DNA of 64,000 nt from Neobacillus cucumis (GCF_016908975.1 NZ_JAFBEX010000002.1:186001-250000); one strand, 5' to 3'. Counted from the first letter of the stretch, positions 44,484 to 53,988 are shown. The notes: generated by a model from the sequence alone, not told the origin. Program-made: numbers and translations.

Positions 44484-45527
44484 TTAATCTGAACGTTTTT
44501 CTAGCCAATTTCCTATCGTTGGATAAGTGACTTTTGATGCTTTAGAGCCAAATGCTACTGATACGTGTCCGGTTGGAAGAGAAATATACGTTTTATCCTT
44601 GCTGGATATGACATTCATTAAAGCTTCTACCTGATGCGGTTGTGCAATATGATCTCTTTCAGCAGACAGGTTTAGGACATTGGCGGTGATGTTGCTTAAG
44701 TTGACCTTTCGCCCGCGAATTTCAAGTTCTCCTTTAATCAGCTTATTTTGCTGGTAAAAATCCCGGACCCACTGACGGAAGGCTTCACCTGGAAAGGCAA
44801 TCCCATCGCCAACCCATTTTTGCATTAGTTTCCAGCTCTTAATAAATTCTTCATTGTTGGCACGATCCACAAGACTAACATACGGCCCATAAAAGTTTGT
44901 CATTGGCTTCAACATTTTGTTTCCAAAATCAATCATCTCAGGTGGAATAACACCCAATGTATCGACAACCTTGTCGATGTCAAAATACCTTTTATCTAAG
45001 AAAGAACCAAATAATCCAGTGTCTTCAAAATCAAATGGACTTGTTATAAATATAACGTTGCGAATTGGCAATTCAGGATGAAGAGCAGTAAAAATGGAAG
45101 TCATAGTGCCGCCCATACAGTAACCAAGGATGGAGACGACATCTGCTTGGGATGACCGCAATACTTTTCGAACCGCACGAGGAATGTAGTCCAAAATGTA
45201 GTCATCCAGTTTCATATTTCTGTCTTCCTTCCCAGGTGTACCCCAGTCAAGAAGATACACATCAAACCCGCGATTAACCAAATATTCAACCAAGCTGAAT
45301 CCTCTTGTTAAATCCAGGATATATGGTTTATTAATTAATGCATAAACCATAAGAAGAGGAACCTTATGTTTTTTGGGCTGTTCTGATGTGTAGCGGTATA
45401 ATGTCGCTTTGTTTTTTGTCCAAATGACTTCTTTTGGCGTTGGTCCCACTTCTGGTTCGGCATCTTTTGTTAACACATCAGCTGCTCTTTTTATTTTTGC
45501 ATAATAATTTTGGTATTGCTCAGGCAT
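44484..45527 (-). CDS. phaC: Class IV poly(3-hydroxyalkanoate) synthase catalytic subunit
   Basis: The 347-residue synthase polymerises 3-hydroxyacyl-CoA with PhaR at the granule surface. The lipase-like box is GYCMGG with nucleophile C137; D292 (ERDHIAQP) and H321 (TGHVSV) complete the triad. EPEVGPTPKEVIW and MVYALINKPYILDL match Bacillus megaterium PhaC closely. The start is doubtful: ATG 45527 has no ribosome-binding site. The same frame extends 13 codons upstream (IPTIEEQISAA) to an ATA at 45564-45566, which lies after AAAGGTG where B. megaterium PhaC has its start. It is the last gene of phaR-phaB-phaC. Confidence 0.93.
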   Translation of the reverse strand: MPEQYQNYYAKIKRAADVLTKDAEPEVGPTPKEVIWTKNKATLYRYTSEQPKKHKVPLLMVYALINKPYILDLTRGFSLVEYLVNRGFDVYLLDWGTPGKEDRNMKLDDYILDYIPRAVRKVLRSSQADVVSILGYCMGGTMTSIFTALHPELPIRNVIFITSPFDFEDTGLFGSFLDKRYFDIDKVVDTLGVIPPEMIDFGNKMLKPMTNFYGPYVSLVDRANNEEFIKSWKLMQKWVGDGIAFPGEAFRQWVRDFYQQNKLIKGELEIRGRKVNLSNITANVLNLSAERDHIAQPHQVEALMNVISSKDKTYISLPTGHVSVAFGSKASKVTYPTIGNWLEKRSD

Positions 45528-45632
45528 TGCAGCAGAAATTTGTTCTTCTATAGTTGGGATCCTTATGATTCCTCACACCTTTCACAGTAATGCGAATCGT
45601 TGGTGTATCCTAACCGATAGGGAATAGTCTAG

Positions 45633-46376
45633 CTACATATAGAGTCCGCCGTTAATATTTAACTGCTGCCCAGTGATATAATCGCCATCTTTACACAGGT
45701 AAATAACTCCTTTTGCGATTTCATCTGGTTGACCGAATCGACGTTGCGGAACCTTCGCGACAATCGACTCGCGTATATTTTCCGGAATGGCCTGAACCAT
45801 CTCAGTGTCTATAAAACCCGGTGCTATTGCATTAACCGTTACACCACTTTTGGCAAGCTCCAGTGCAAGGGATTTTGTGTACCCAATCATTCCTGCTTTT
45901 GCTGCAGCATAATTGGTTTGCCCAAAGCCGCCCGCCTGGCCGATAATAGACGAAATGTTAATAATACGACCTGCATCAGATTCAAGCAAATGCGGTAGCG
46001 CAAAGGAAGTCGTATTGTAAACACTGTTTAAATTCACATCAATAACGGTTCTCCAGTCTTCTTCGCTAAGTTTTTTAAACGATTTGTCTCTTGTAATACC
46101 AGCATTATTAACAAGGATATCCAGTCCGCCAAAATGGTTAACGGCTTCTTTTATTAACTTTTCAGCATCTGCTATTTTTGAGACGTCAGCCTGAACAGCG
46201 TAAGCTTCACTGCCGATTTCCTTTATTTCTGCGACAACCTTTTCCGCTAGTTCACTTCGGCTGTTATAGTTAATGACAACTTTTATGCCATTCTTTGCTA
46301 ATTCTTTGGAAATCGCTGCACCGATTCCTCTGCTCCCACCTGTCACAATCGCAACTTTATTATTTAAATCTGCCAT
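45633..46376 (-). CDS. phaB: Acetoacetyl-CoA reductase (SDR)
   Basis: This 247-residue short-chain dehydrogenase has the cofactor motif VTGGSRGIGAAIS, NNAGITRD, catalytic Ser in NISSIIGQ and the YAAAK motif (NYAAAKAGM). It makes (R)-3-hydroxybutyryl-CoA with NADPH for PhaC. ATG 46376 follows AAGGAG by eight bases; the GTG three codons earlier is less likely. It lies between phaR and phaC as in other bacilli. FabG-like fatty acid synthesis activity cannot be excluded, but the position settles the name. Confidence 0.92.
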   Translation of the reverse strand: MADLNNKVAIVTGGSRGIGAAISKELAKNGIKVVINYNSRSELAEKVVAEIKEIGSEAYAVQADVSKIADAEKLIKEAVNHFGGLDILVNNAGITRDKSFKKLSEEDWRTVIDVNLNSVYNTTSFALPHLLESDAGRIINISSIIGQAGGFGQTNYAAAKAGMIGYTKSLALELAKSGVTVNAIAPGFIDTEMVQAIPENIRESIVAKVPQRRFGQPDEIAKGVIYLCKDGDYITGQQLNINGGLYM

Positions 46377-46469
46377 GTAAACCACTCCTTTAAAGTAAGT
46401 TATTCCAAAAAAGTAATGAAAAGCTTACAGGCTGTTTAAAATTGAATTGTTACTTATCATTAATACTTG

Positions 46470-46973
46470 CTATTTTTTGTTGGTTGCGGTTTCTTTGTTC
46501 TTTGCTGTCCCTTTATGATTTGTAACCACTTTGACATTTGCTGCTTCAATGTTCGTAGCAGCTTTTTTATTATGTTCATCATTTAGAGAATTTAATTGAG
46601 TAAGGATTTGGTTAAGTTTTGTTTCTAAACTTTCCAGTTGTTTACTTAAATCTGTTATTTGAGATTGTATATTCTTAATACTTTGTTGTTCAGCATTCGT
46701 TTCTTCTAAAAGTTCTTCTAAGTTATCAACTTTTGAGTCCACATTAATGATAAGAGATGAAATTTTTGCCATGTCGGAACGAGTGGGGACATTCATTTTC
46801 TCCAAATAACGTTCAGTTGTTTCATTTAACATCTTTTGGTGAAGAAGATTTACATCCAATAACTGTGCCATGGCTTGAGATGGAAATTGTTCTTTCATTT
46901 TTTCATCGAATGAGGTACTGTATTGGTTATAAAAGCTTTTCCACATTTCGAAAGGATCAAAGTTTTGCGTCAT
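46470..46973 (-). CDS. phaR: PHA synthase subunit PhaR
   Basis: The 167-residue protein starts MTQNFDPFEMWKSFYNQYST, typical of Bacillus PhaR. A long heptad helix (SKVDNLEELLEETNAEQQSI; LSKQLESLETKLNQILTQL) forms a coiled coil, and the Lys/Asn/Thr-rich tail (after residue 135) is longer than usual. PhaR is needed for class IV synthase activity. Its start follows AAGGAGG. It is the first gene of the leftward phaRBC operon. Confidence 0.9.
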   Translation of the reverse strand: MTQNFDPFEMWKSFYNQYSTSFDEKMKEQFPSQAMAQLLDVNLLHQKMLNETTERYLEKMNVPTRSDMAKISSLIINVDSKVDNLEELLEETNAEQQSIKNIQSQITDLSKQLESLETKLNQILTQLNSLNDEHNKKAATNIEAANVKVVTNHKGTAKNKETATNKK

Positions 46974-47326
46974 TTACATTGCCTCCTTCTCCACAATTTC
47001 TTTTTATGATATCCGAATTAATCTAAATAAAGATAGGGTAATTATGGTATATAGAGTAAATAAATAAGCTTAAAAAAGGTTGACTAATAATTTCTATAGG
47101 TGTAAATTACATATAGAGAGACAATACATTTAGTGTAAGGTGAATGTTAAAAAAGTTTTAGAATAAACTCGGCATTCAATGATAAGGTTAAGCAATATGC
47201 CGGCTGAAAACTCATGCGCTTTTAAGTTTTCATATTCATTTTAACAATTGTAGAATAATCTTCTGAGTGGCTAGTCTTAAAAAATACTAGTAAAATAAAA
47301 GATTTTTATTTAGGAGGCTTTTTTTA
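46974..47326. other. Divergent control region between phaR and phaP
   Basis: This 353-base spacer must hold promoters for both directions. A weak rightward candidate is TTGACT (47080-47085), 17 bases, TAAATT (47103-47108). An inverted repeat CTAGT (47271-47275)/ACTAG (47286-47290) lies 37 bases before phaP. The phaQ regulator gene found here in Bacillus megaterium is absent. Confidence 0.4.
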
Positions 47327-47839
47327 ATGGAAAAAAACAATGAGTATTTTGCTAATTTTGGTGAATCTTTAATGAACATTTGGACAAAAAGTTTTGACAA
47401 AGTTAACTCTTCTCAAAAAGAAGTAGAAAATCTTCTGGAACAAGCATTTTCCAATCAAAAAGAATCTTTGGAAAAAATTGCTGGTGATTTGGAATTAGTT
47501 CAAGCAGAACAGAAAAAATTAATTGCAGAAATTCGCGATTACGTAAATCAAAACCTACAAAATGTATACGGTGACCAAGCAAGCCAAACTTTTGAAAAGT
47601 GGAATGCTCAACTTGATGAAATCAATAGCCGTGTTCAACAAGTAACATCGACTCCATTAAAAGAAAGTTTAAATTTATTCAATCAGTCACAAGAGAAATT
47701 CCAACAATCGTATAAAAATACTATTGAGCAACAAAAAAAGTTTCGTGAAGAAGCTATAAATCAATTTGTAACTGCTCAAAAAGGATTTATTGATTTATTT
47801 GAATCTAATGCAAAAGCAGCATTAAATTTGTTCAAGTAG
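47327..47839 (+). CDS. phaP: Phasin, PHA granule-associated protein
   Basis: The 170-residue, almost wholly alpha-helical, Gln/Lys/Glu-rich protein starts MEKNNEYFANFGESLMNIWT. It resembles Bacillus PhaP with amphipathic helices over its full length (SQEKFQQSYKNTIEQQKKF) and has no Cys. Phasins coat granules and control their number. TAGGAGG precedes the ATG. It is divergent from phaRBC, as in B. megaterium, and ends in a strong terminator. Confidence 0.85.
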   Translation: MEKNNEYFANFGESLMNIWTKSFDKVNSSQKEVENLLEQAFSNQKESLEKIAGDLELVQAEQKKLIAEIRDYVNQNLQNVYGDQASQTFEKWNAQLDEINSRVQQVTSTPLKESLNLFNQSQEKFQQSYKNTIEQQKKFREEAINQFVTAQKGFIDLFESNAKAALNLFK

Positions 47840-47868
47840 AACAGCGGATTTTCGCTGTTCTTTTTTTT
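47839..47868 (+). terminator. Terminator after phaP
   Basis: GAACAGCG and CGCTGTTC pair over a six-base loop, followed by eight T; the stem begins on the last base of the stop codon. Confidence 0.9.
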
Positions 47869-48078
47869 AAGAGTCAAAACCAACCACGTAACAATCTACA
47901 CCAATTTCCACAAACAAAAATTTTATTAAATACCAACAATATTTATATCCCTTTTTTTTGCATACTCTGTTTTAGAAAAAGAAAATATATCAAAGGACAA
48001 ATTAATTCAGTTTTCGCTGTAAGGCTTTTTTTTTGCTGTAAAAATTGAAATAAATATTTTTTAAGGAGAGAACTCTAC

Positions 48079-49266
48079 ATGAATGAAACAGAAGTAGTTA
48101 TAGTCAGTGCTGTAAGAACTGCAATTGGAAGCTTTTTGGGAGGGTTAAAAAGTATTCAAGCAACAACATTAGGAGGAATTGTCATCAAAGCAGCTCTTGA
48201 AAAAGCTGGGGTCGATGTTACACAAGTAGACGAAATCATTATGGGAAATGTCTTACAAGCAGGACTGGGGCAAAATCCAGCAAGACAAGCTGCCCTTGTT
48301 GCTGGTTTGCCCCATGAGGTATCCGCCCTAACCATTAATAAGGTATGCGGGTCAGGTCTAAAAGCGGTTCATTTAGCCACACAAGCAATTCTTGCTGGGG
48401 ATGCAGAGGTGATAGTTGCAGGAGGAATGGAAAATATGAGCCAGGCTCCCTTCTTACTTAGGGGAGCACGCGATGGGTTTAAGATGGGTGATCAAAAAAT
48501 AGTAGACAGTATGATTCATGATGGATTATGGTGTGCCTTCAATAATTATCATATGGGTATTACCGCTGAAAACCTTAGTGCGAAATATGAAATTTCTCGT
48601 GAAGAGCAAGATGAGTTCTCTGCATGGAGCCAGCAAAAGGCACAAGCTGCAATGGAATCGAATCGCTTTGCGGATGAAATTATACCTGTTGAAGTGCCAG
48701 GCCGTAAAGGGCAAGTAACGGTATTCGCACAAGACGAATTTCCTCGGGCGGGTACTACTGCAGAAAGTTTAGGAAAGCTTCGCCCTGCATTTAACAAAGA
48801 GGGATCAGTCACAGCAGGAAATGCTTCTGGAATAAACGATGGAGCTGCAGCATTAGTCGTCATGAGCCGTAAAAAAGCAGATGAATTAGGAATTAAACCA
48901 TTAGTGAGCGTCAAAGCGAATGCAGGTGGTGGCGTGGATCCAGGCTTTATGGGAATTGGTCCTGTTACAGCTGTAAAAAAGGTTTTGAAAAAGGCTTCTA
49001 TGTCATTACAAGAACTTGATTTAATTGAAGCAAACGAAGCTTTTGCTGCTCAAGCACTTGCAGTGGATCGAGAACTTCATTTTGATAAAGAAAAATTAAA
49101 TGTAAATGGGGGCGCAATTGCATTGGGACACCCAATTGGTGCCAGTGGCGCACGCATATTAGTCACGCTTATTCACGAAATGCAAAAACGTGATAGCCGG
49201 ACGGGATTAGCAACACTTTGTATTGGCGGAGGCCAAGGAGTAGCTACCATTGTGGAAAGGAACTAA
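48079..49266 (+). CDS. Acetyl-CoA C-acetyltransferase (thiolase), likely PhaA role
   Basis: The 395-residue biosynthetic-type thiolase has acyl-accepting C90 in [12 protein letters not shown]351 in [16 protein letters not shown], and C381 in LCIGGGQG. It condenses two acetyl-CoA into acetoacetyl-CoA, the substrate of PhaB. Bacillus pha loci usually lack phaA, so this adjacent thiolase, 240 bases after phaP, is notable. It has its own ribosome-binding site (AAGGAG). A part in butanoate or leucine catabolism is also possible. Confidence 0.9.
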   Translation: MNETEVVIVSAVRTAIGSFLGGLKSIQATTLGGIVIKAALEKAGVDVTQVDEIIMGNVLQAGLGQNPARQAALVAGLPHEVSALTINKVCGSGLKAVHLATQAILAGDAEVIVAGGMENMSQAPFLLRGARDGFKMGDQKIVDSMIHDGLWCAFNNYHMGITAENLSAKYEISREEQDEFSAWSQQKAQAAMESNRFADEIIPVEVPGRKGQVTVFAQDEFPRAGTTAESLGKLRPAFNKEGSVTAGNASGINDGAAALVVMSRKKADELGIKPLVSVKANAGGGVDPGFMGIGPVTAVKKVLKKASMSLQELDLIEANEAFAAQALAVDRELHFDKEKLNVNGGAIALGHPIGASGARILVTLIHEMQKRDSRTGLATLCIGGGQGVATIVERN

Positions 49267-49312
49267 AAACTAAGGGTTTTTTACATATTAATAGAAGGAA
49301 ATTTACCTTAAA

Positions 49313-49337
49313 AAAGACATGGATTCTCCATGTCTTT
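49313..49337 (-). terminator. Terminator, mainly for a leftward transcript
   Basis: AAAGACATGG and CCATGTCTTT pair over five bases; the T run lies on the minus strand. It follows the leftward gene fragment at 49345-49500 and can also receive the thiolase transcript. Confidence 0.65.
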
Positions 49338-49344
49338 GGTTCTG

Positions 49345-49500
49345 TTAGCCCCAATAATGTCCATACTGATTAATGTATGGAATATGTAGGTAGTGGTGAG
49401 GTTGTTCTAACCATTTATTACCATAGAAATTAACTAAAACGCGGCAGTTAGTTAAAGTAGGATTAATGAATGAATCAATAATAATTGAATAAAAACTGGA
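49345..49500 (-). pseudogene. C-terminal fragment of an unrecognised protein
   Basis: On the minus strand 51 codons are open without a start: DSFINPTLTNCRVLVNFYG, then NKWLEQPHHYLHIPYINQYG and HYWG before TAA. The composition is clearly protein-like, and a terminator lies directly downstream, so it looks like the end of a gene whose front is lost. Confidence 0.4.
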
Positions 49501-49543
49501 TTAATGTTAAATTTACCTTACGACCGTTCGGAAGGATGATAAA

Positions 49544-50128
49544 ATGACCTCAGATCAAATAAAAGAAGTTTCTATAAAGCATTTCGCAAAAAATGGATAT
49601 GAAGGTGCGTCTTTGGCACATATTGCCGAAGATGTAGGAATTAAAAAACAATCTATTTATACTCATTTCAAAGGGAAGGATCAACTGTTTTTACAGTTAT
49701 GCAGGGATACGAGTGAGAATGAAATAAGATTTGTCATTAAATTTATAGAAATTAACAAGACACGACCTATAAAAGAATTCTTATATGATTTTCTGTTGAA
49801 AAGCATTGACCGATACGAAAAGAATGATTCTAGTAAATTTTGGATTCGTACCGCTTTTTTTCCGCCGAACCATCTCAACGAAATGGTGATGAAAAATGTT
49901 TATGTATACCTCGATAAGGTAGAGGAACTTTTGATTCCGATTATAAAAAAAGCTATAGCAGACGGAGAAATTAGTTCAATAATCGATGAAAAACGAGCTA
50001 CTGCTGCATACTTAGGAATCTTAGATGCCATATTTGTTGAAATGTTATATGGTGGTCCTGAACGCCTTATGAAGAGATTAGAAGCTTCTTGGTATGTTTA
50101 TTGGCACGGACTTTCAAGAGAATTATGA
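49544..50128 (+). CDS. TetR-family transcriptional regulator
   Basis: The 194-residue protein has an N-terminal helix-turn-helix (SIKHFAKNGYEGASLAHIAE; VGIKKQSIYTHFKGKDQLF) and an all-helical ligand domain. It lies 21 bases before a pair of SMR efflux genes and is surely their regulator, inferred from position. AAGGATGATAAA precedes its ATG. Drug or quaternary-amine ligands are typical of such regulators. Confidence 0.88.
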   Translation: MTSDQIKEVSIKHFAKNGYEGASLAHIAEDVGIKKQSIYTHFKGKDQLFLQLCRDTSENEIRFVIKFIEINKTRPIKEFLYDFLLKSIDRYEKNDSSKFWIRTAFFPPNHLNEMVMKNVYVYLDKVEELLIPIIKKAIADGEISSIIDEKRATAAYLGILDAIFVEMLYGGPERLMKRLEASWYVYWHGLSREL

Positions 50129-50149
50129 CACTTAAGGAGGGAAATTTTG

Positions 50150-50491
50150 ATGAATCGAAATTGGGTATTAGTCATACTGGCTGGTCTTATTGAGGTTTTG
50201 TGGGCAATAGGATTGAAGCATGCTAGTAATTGGCTTTCATGGACTGGTACTGTTCTACTAATATATTTATCATTCACCATACTTGTTAAAGCGATCAAAA
50301 GTCTACCTGTTGCTACAGTTTACGCAATTTTTACGGGAATAGGGACAGCTGGAACTGTTGTAGTAGAGATGTTGATCTTTGGAGAAGCCTTTAGTTGGAC
50401 GAAGGTATTTTTTATTCTCTTGCTTCTGTCTGGTGTAGTAGGTTTAAAATTTGTTACAACTGAATCTAGTAAAAAAGGAGGTGCTGTTTAA
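50150..50491 (+). CDS. SMR-family efflux subunit (YkkC-like)
   Basis: The 113-residue protein has four transmembrane helices. WVLVILAGLIEVLWAIGLKH has the essential membrane Glu (E14 region), and VATVYAIFTGIGTAGTVVVE is the signature loop of the YkkC half of paired SMR transporters. ATG 50150 follows AAGGAGG by nine bases. It works as a heterodimer with the next gene product and exports cationic compounds or guanidinium-like molecules. No ykkC/guanidine riboswitch was seen; a TetR gene replaces it. Confidence 0.85.
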   Translation: MNRNWVLVILAGLIEVLWAIGLKHASNWLSWTGTVLLIYLSFTILVKAIKSLPVATVYAIFTGIGTAGTVVVEMLIFGEAFSWTKVFFILLLLSGVVGLKFVTTESSKKGGAV

Positions 50492-50492
50492 A

Positions 50493-50807
50493 ATGGCTTG
50501 GGTGTATCTCATATTGGCTGGAGTTTTTGAAGTGGTTGGAGTGACAGGTATGAATAAAGTAGCCAAAAACAAAAACTTACCGGCATATATGGTACTGTTT
50601 CTTGGATTTATAATGAGTTTTGGCTTTCTGAGTCTAGCAATGAAATCCCTACCTATGGGAATATCCTATGCTGTTTGGACAGGGATTGGGACTGTAGGCG
50701 GAACCATTATTGGAATGCTTTTTTATGGTGAATCAAAAGATTGGAGACGAATTTTATTTATTGGGATGATATTAGTAGCTGTATTGGGCTTGAAGATAAC
50801 CATATAA
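50493..50807 (+). CDS. SMR-family efflux subunit (YkkD-like)
   Basis: The 104-residue, four-helix protein has VYLILAGVFEVVGVTGMNK (membrane Glu) and PMGISYAVWTGIGTVGGTIIG, the canonical SMR motif. ATG 50493 is one base after the preceding stop, and AAAGGAGGTG lies inside the upstream gene, so the two are translationally coupled. It is the second half of the heterodimeric pump. The substrate is unknown. Confidence 0.87.
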   Translation: MAWVYLILAGVFEVVGVTGMNKVAKNKNLPAYMVLFLGFIMSFGFLSLAMKSLPMGISYAVWTGIGTVGGTIIGMLFYGESKDWRRILFIGMILVAVLGLKITI

Positions 50808-50919
50808 AATTCTATAGTTAAGTTATTCTGTTAAAGCAATAGATGGACCATTTGGAAAGCAGTTAAATAGTTAGGTTTCAGCGTCGAGTAACTGGTTTTA
50901 ACAAAGCAGTAAATAAATA

Positions 50920-50962
50920 AAAACAAAGTCTTTGTTCTGCTAGGTCAGAGACTTTGTTTTTT
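50920..50962. terminator. Bidirectional terminator between the SMR genes and GNAT
   Basis: AAAACAAAGTCT and AGACTTTGTTTT form a perfect 12-base-pair stem with a 17-base loop and T runs on both sides. Confidence 0.85.
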
Positions 50963-50983
50963 ATACTGGTGTGAGGCACCACA

Positions 50984-51505
50984 TCACTTAAATAACTTTT
51001 CATAGCAATAGTATTGGTCGTGACCTTGTGGTTTTCCTTTTAATTTAACGATCCCAGTTCTAGTGTAGCCTCTTTTTTGGTAGAATCCTACCGCAGCCTC
51101 ATTCCCAGAAAAAGAATCGAGTCGAAGTGCAGGGTAGTCTTGTTCATTGGCAAAGTCTTCGGCGTATTGCAGCATTTTTCCGCCATACCCGCCTCCTTGT
51201 GCAGAAGGATGGACGCAGAAAGAATGGAGAATTAATGGATTACCCTGAACGTCCGTCCATTGGGCAGTTTCCCATTCCGGAGTTTGCCACTCATCAAGGA
51301 CCATGGCTCCTAAGATTTGACCTTCTTTTTTTAACACAAATAAATTCTCGCCCTTTAATGCCGTTTCAAAATACTCCTGATTTGGATACTTTTCATTCCA
51401 CTGCAGGATGCCTCTGTTATTCAAATAAGACTTGCAATCCTCAAAGATGTCCATTACGACCTTAAGATCTTCATAGTCTGCCCTTACGATTTGTTCATCC
51501 GCCAT
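50984..51505 (-). CDS. GNAT-family N-acetyltransferase
   Basis: The 173-residue protein carries the acetyl-CoA motif HPSAQGGGYGGKMLQYAEDF and the later GNEAAVGFYQKRGYTRTG, standard GNAT elements. CVHPSAQG is preceded by the substrate strand LILHSF. ATG 51505 has AAAGGAG eight bases upstream; the longer frame adds 30 residues without a site. The substrate is unknown. It lies between an SMR operon and an araC-like gene and is probably independent. Confidence 0.85.
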   Translation of the reverse strand: MADEQIVRADYEDLKVVMDIFEDCKSYLNNRGILQWNEKYPNQEYFETALKGENLFVLKKEGQILGAMVLDEWQTPEWETAQWTDVQGNPLILHSFCVHPSAQGGGYGGKMLQYAEDFANEQDYPALRLDSFSGNEAAVGFYQKRGYTRTGIVKLKGKPQGHDQYYCYEKLFK

Positions 51506-51602
51506 AACCAAAGCTCCTTTATGCCACACCTTACAAATTTTAACCATATAGGATATTATGTCCTCATCCATTGTTTGAATGCACTTTGGCCACAAAAGGA
51601 AC

Positions 51603-52490
51603 TTATATAGCTAAGTTAACTTTCTTTCGGTAATCCTGTGGTGTCAAACCCGTTTCCTTACGAAAAACATATGAAAAATAACTCGGACTTTGAAACCCAC
51701 ACACCATCGCAATTTCACTGATTGTCCTATTGGTTTCTAGCAGCATCTCACAGCTTTTTTGAATTCGATAATTCATCAAATAGGTATTAGGTGTTTGACC
51801 AATATATTTACTAAACAACTCACAACATCTGCTCCTACAAATCGAACCCGCAGCTGCAATGTCATCAAGTGTGACCTTAACGTCATAATGATGATGAATG
51901 AATCCGGTCATTTTCCAAACAGCCATCCATGACTGATCATCGTGAAGATGTCCAGAAACTATTTGGATATAATCAGCTATACTGGCGCAAAGAGACGTAG
52001 CCTGTGAAAGAAGAAGAAGTGGATTGCATGGAGTGCTGTTCATTTCATGGTAAATCTGATTTAGTGCAAGAAGGACTTCCTTTTTCCAGGGTATTTCGGG
52101 TGTAAGCAAAATATAGTCTTCCGTGTCTGGTCCGAATTTTTCATCCAAATACACTTTACCTATGTGTGTATTCTCACCAAGCAGGGCAGGGTGGATCGCA
52201 ACCACAATGAAAGAACAGTCAACCTTTTCGGTAGAAAAACCGTAATGCATGCGTTTGCTGTTGACGAAAATTCCATTTCCCTCCTCAATTAGTACGGTTT
52301 CTCCATTCACAAAATATTCCATTTCCCCGTCAAGCACTAGTATAAACTCCAAATCAGGATGCCAATGACACGCTGCAGCATATCGATCGAATTGATGTAG
52401 TGCACCTTTACGCACGTAAAGTGGAAAATCAGGTAGATTGTAGTTTAATCGTTCTGATAAATCAGAGAACACTTCTAGTTCTACACTCAT
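51603..52490 (-). CDS. AraC-family transcriptional regulator with cupin sensor domain
   Basis: The 295-residue protein has an N-terminal cupin (HWHPDLEFILVLDGEMEYFV) and a C-terminal double helix-turn-helix (VTLDDIAAAGSICRSRCCEL; ISEIAMVCGFQSPSYFSYVF, then FRKETGLTPQDYRK). ATG 52490 follows AGGAGG by seven bases. It is divergent from a decayed MATE gene, and three 17-base direct repeats lie between them. Such regulators often sense small sugars or antibiotics. Confidence 0.9.
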   Translation of the reverse strand: MSVELEVFSDLSERLNYNLPDFPLYVRKGALHQFDRYAAACHWHPDLEFILVLDGEMEYFVNGETVLIEEGNGIFVNSKRMHYGFSTEKVDCSFIVVAIHPALLGENTHIGKVYLDEKFGPDTEDYILLTPEIPWKKEVLLALNQIYHEMNSTPCNPLLLLSQATSLCASIADYIQIVSGHLHDDQSWMAVWKMTGFIHHHYDVKVTLDDIAAAGSICRSRCCELFSKYIGQTPNTYLMNYRIQKSCEMLLETNRTISEIAMVCGFQSPSYFSYVFRKETGLTPQDYRKKVNLAI

Positions 52491-52509
52491 TGTCACACCT
52501 CCTAAAATA

Positions 52510-52581
52510 ATATACGATTTTGATAGAATTATATTCGAATTTGGTGGAATCGACAAGTAGAACTATATACAATTTTGATAG
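52510..52581. promoter_or_regulatory. Three direct repeats, probable AraC-type binding sites
   Basis: ATATACGATTTTGATAG (52510-52526), ATATTCGAATTTGGTGG (52531-52547) and ATATACAATTTTGATAG (52565-52581) repeat in the same orientation. The first two are spaced 21 bases, or two helical turns, which fits AraC-family binding between araC and the MATE gene. Confidence 0.6.
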
Positions 52582-53988
52582 TGTCAGAAAAATTAAGAAA
52601 GATGGGATGTGGGGTGCAGCAACATGTAAGGGCAACAAAACAAGAGGATAGTGAATTTAATCGCGCGTTAATTTCACTAGTATTACCCATTGCATTACAA
52701 AATCTAATCTCAGCAGCCGTCATCTCGGCGAATGTTGTGATGCTAGGAAAGATTAATCAGTCTGCTATGTCTGCTGTATCTTTGGCAGCACAAGTAACGT
52801 TTGTACTGACCATCTTCTATATGGGGCTAGCAACCAGAGCAGGGATTCTTACGGCGCAGTATAGGGGAAAAAGGGATGTCCAAGCGATCCAGCGTGTCCT
52901 TAGTATCAGCTGCCTGTTATCTATCGGCATATCTGTTTTCTTTTTCATTCTTTCATTGTTCTTCCCAGAAATCCTGATGCGCCTTTTTACAAGTGACAGC
53001 GAGTTAATCGGATATGGAACAAAATTTTTGCGGGCTGTCTCGTTTTCTTATCTTGTAATGGGTTTTTCGCAAATGTATTTTAGCGTGATGAAGAGTATGG
53101 AAACGCACGCCTTAGTGCATGGATAAGCTCCATGTGCCTAATTTTGAACATAGCCTTTGATGCCCTATGCGTATTTTTTTTATTTTCTGGTATGCCGGAG
53201 AAGGCTGTTACGGGTGTGGCCGTCGCCACCATATGTACTCGTTTTATCGAGCTTGGTTGTTGTATCATCCATTCCATAACACGCGGTGATGTTCGCTTTC
53301 ACTTGCCTGTTCGTGATAAGATGGCACGTCACTTACGGAAAGACTTCTTGAAATACACCATCCCCGTTCAGGCAAATTATATCGTTTGGTGCGGTGCCTT
53401 AACGGCTACCATGACCATTATTGGACATGTAAGTGCCGATATGGTTGCATCCAATTCCATTGCCTCGGTCGTCAAAGACCTGGCCATCGTGTTATGTGGC
53501 GGTATTTCCAGTGGCGCGCTGTGCTTGTTGGGAAATATCTGGGCAACAGTGATAAGAAGATGGCTATAAAGGTAGGCAACAGGGTCAATTTGTACGCCCT
53601 GATATTTGGTGTACTATCTGGTGCTATTATTTTGCTGATGAAACCCCTAGTATTCCATTTGGTGAATTTAAGTGCCACGGCAGAAGGCTATCTGAATGGG
53701 ATGCTTTAAATATGCGCTTACTACTGTATTGGTAAGTCGATGAACTCTACGATTATTGGTGGAATTTATCTTGCTGGTGGAGATGCCAAATTTGGTTTTT
53801 GGTGTGATTTTATCGTTATGTAGGGAATTATATTGCCATTGGGTTATGTGAGTGCATTTGTTAGGCACGTCCATCCTATTATTCTTTATGTTGTAATCAG
53901 TTTAGATGAAATCATCAAGCTACCCATCGCTGCCATTCGTTACTGCCAATATAGGTGGTTAAATAGTATCACACGGGATCTTGCATAA
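52575..53988 (+). pseudogene. MATE-family efflux transporter, multiply frameshifted
   Basis: The gene is split over three frames. The first part (to 53126) reads FNRALISLVLPIALQNLISA, the MATE start, and breaks near 53120 just before SSMCLILNIAFDALCVF. The second part ends at 53569. The frame changes again near 53540-53560 (NSDKKMAIKVGNRVNLYALI), a stop follows at 53707-53709, and the last pieces (STIIGGIYLAGGDAKFGFW, then a TAG, then LPLGYVSAFVRHVHPI) end at 53988. With at least two frameshifts and several stops it cannot make a pump. Its AraC regulator is intact. Confidence 0.88.

Noticed and set aside
50129..50149. Guanidine (ykkC) riboswitch before the SMR pair
   Set aside because: Only 21 bases separate the TetR stop from the SMR start; there is no room for the aptamer.
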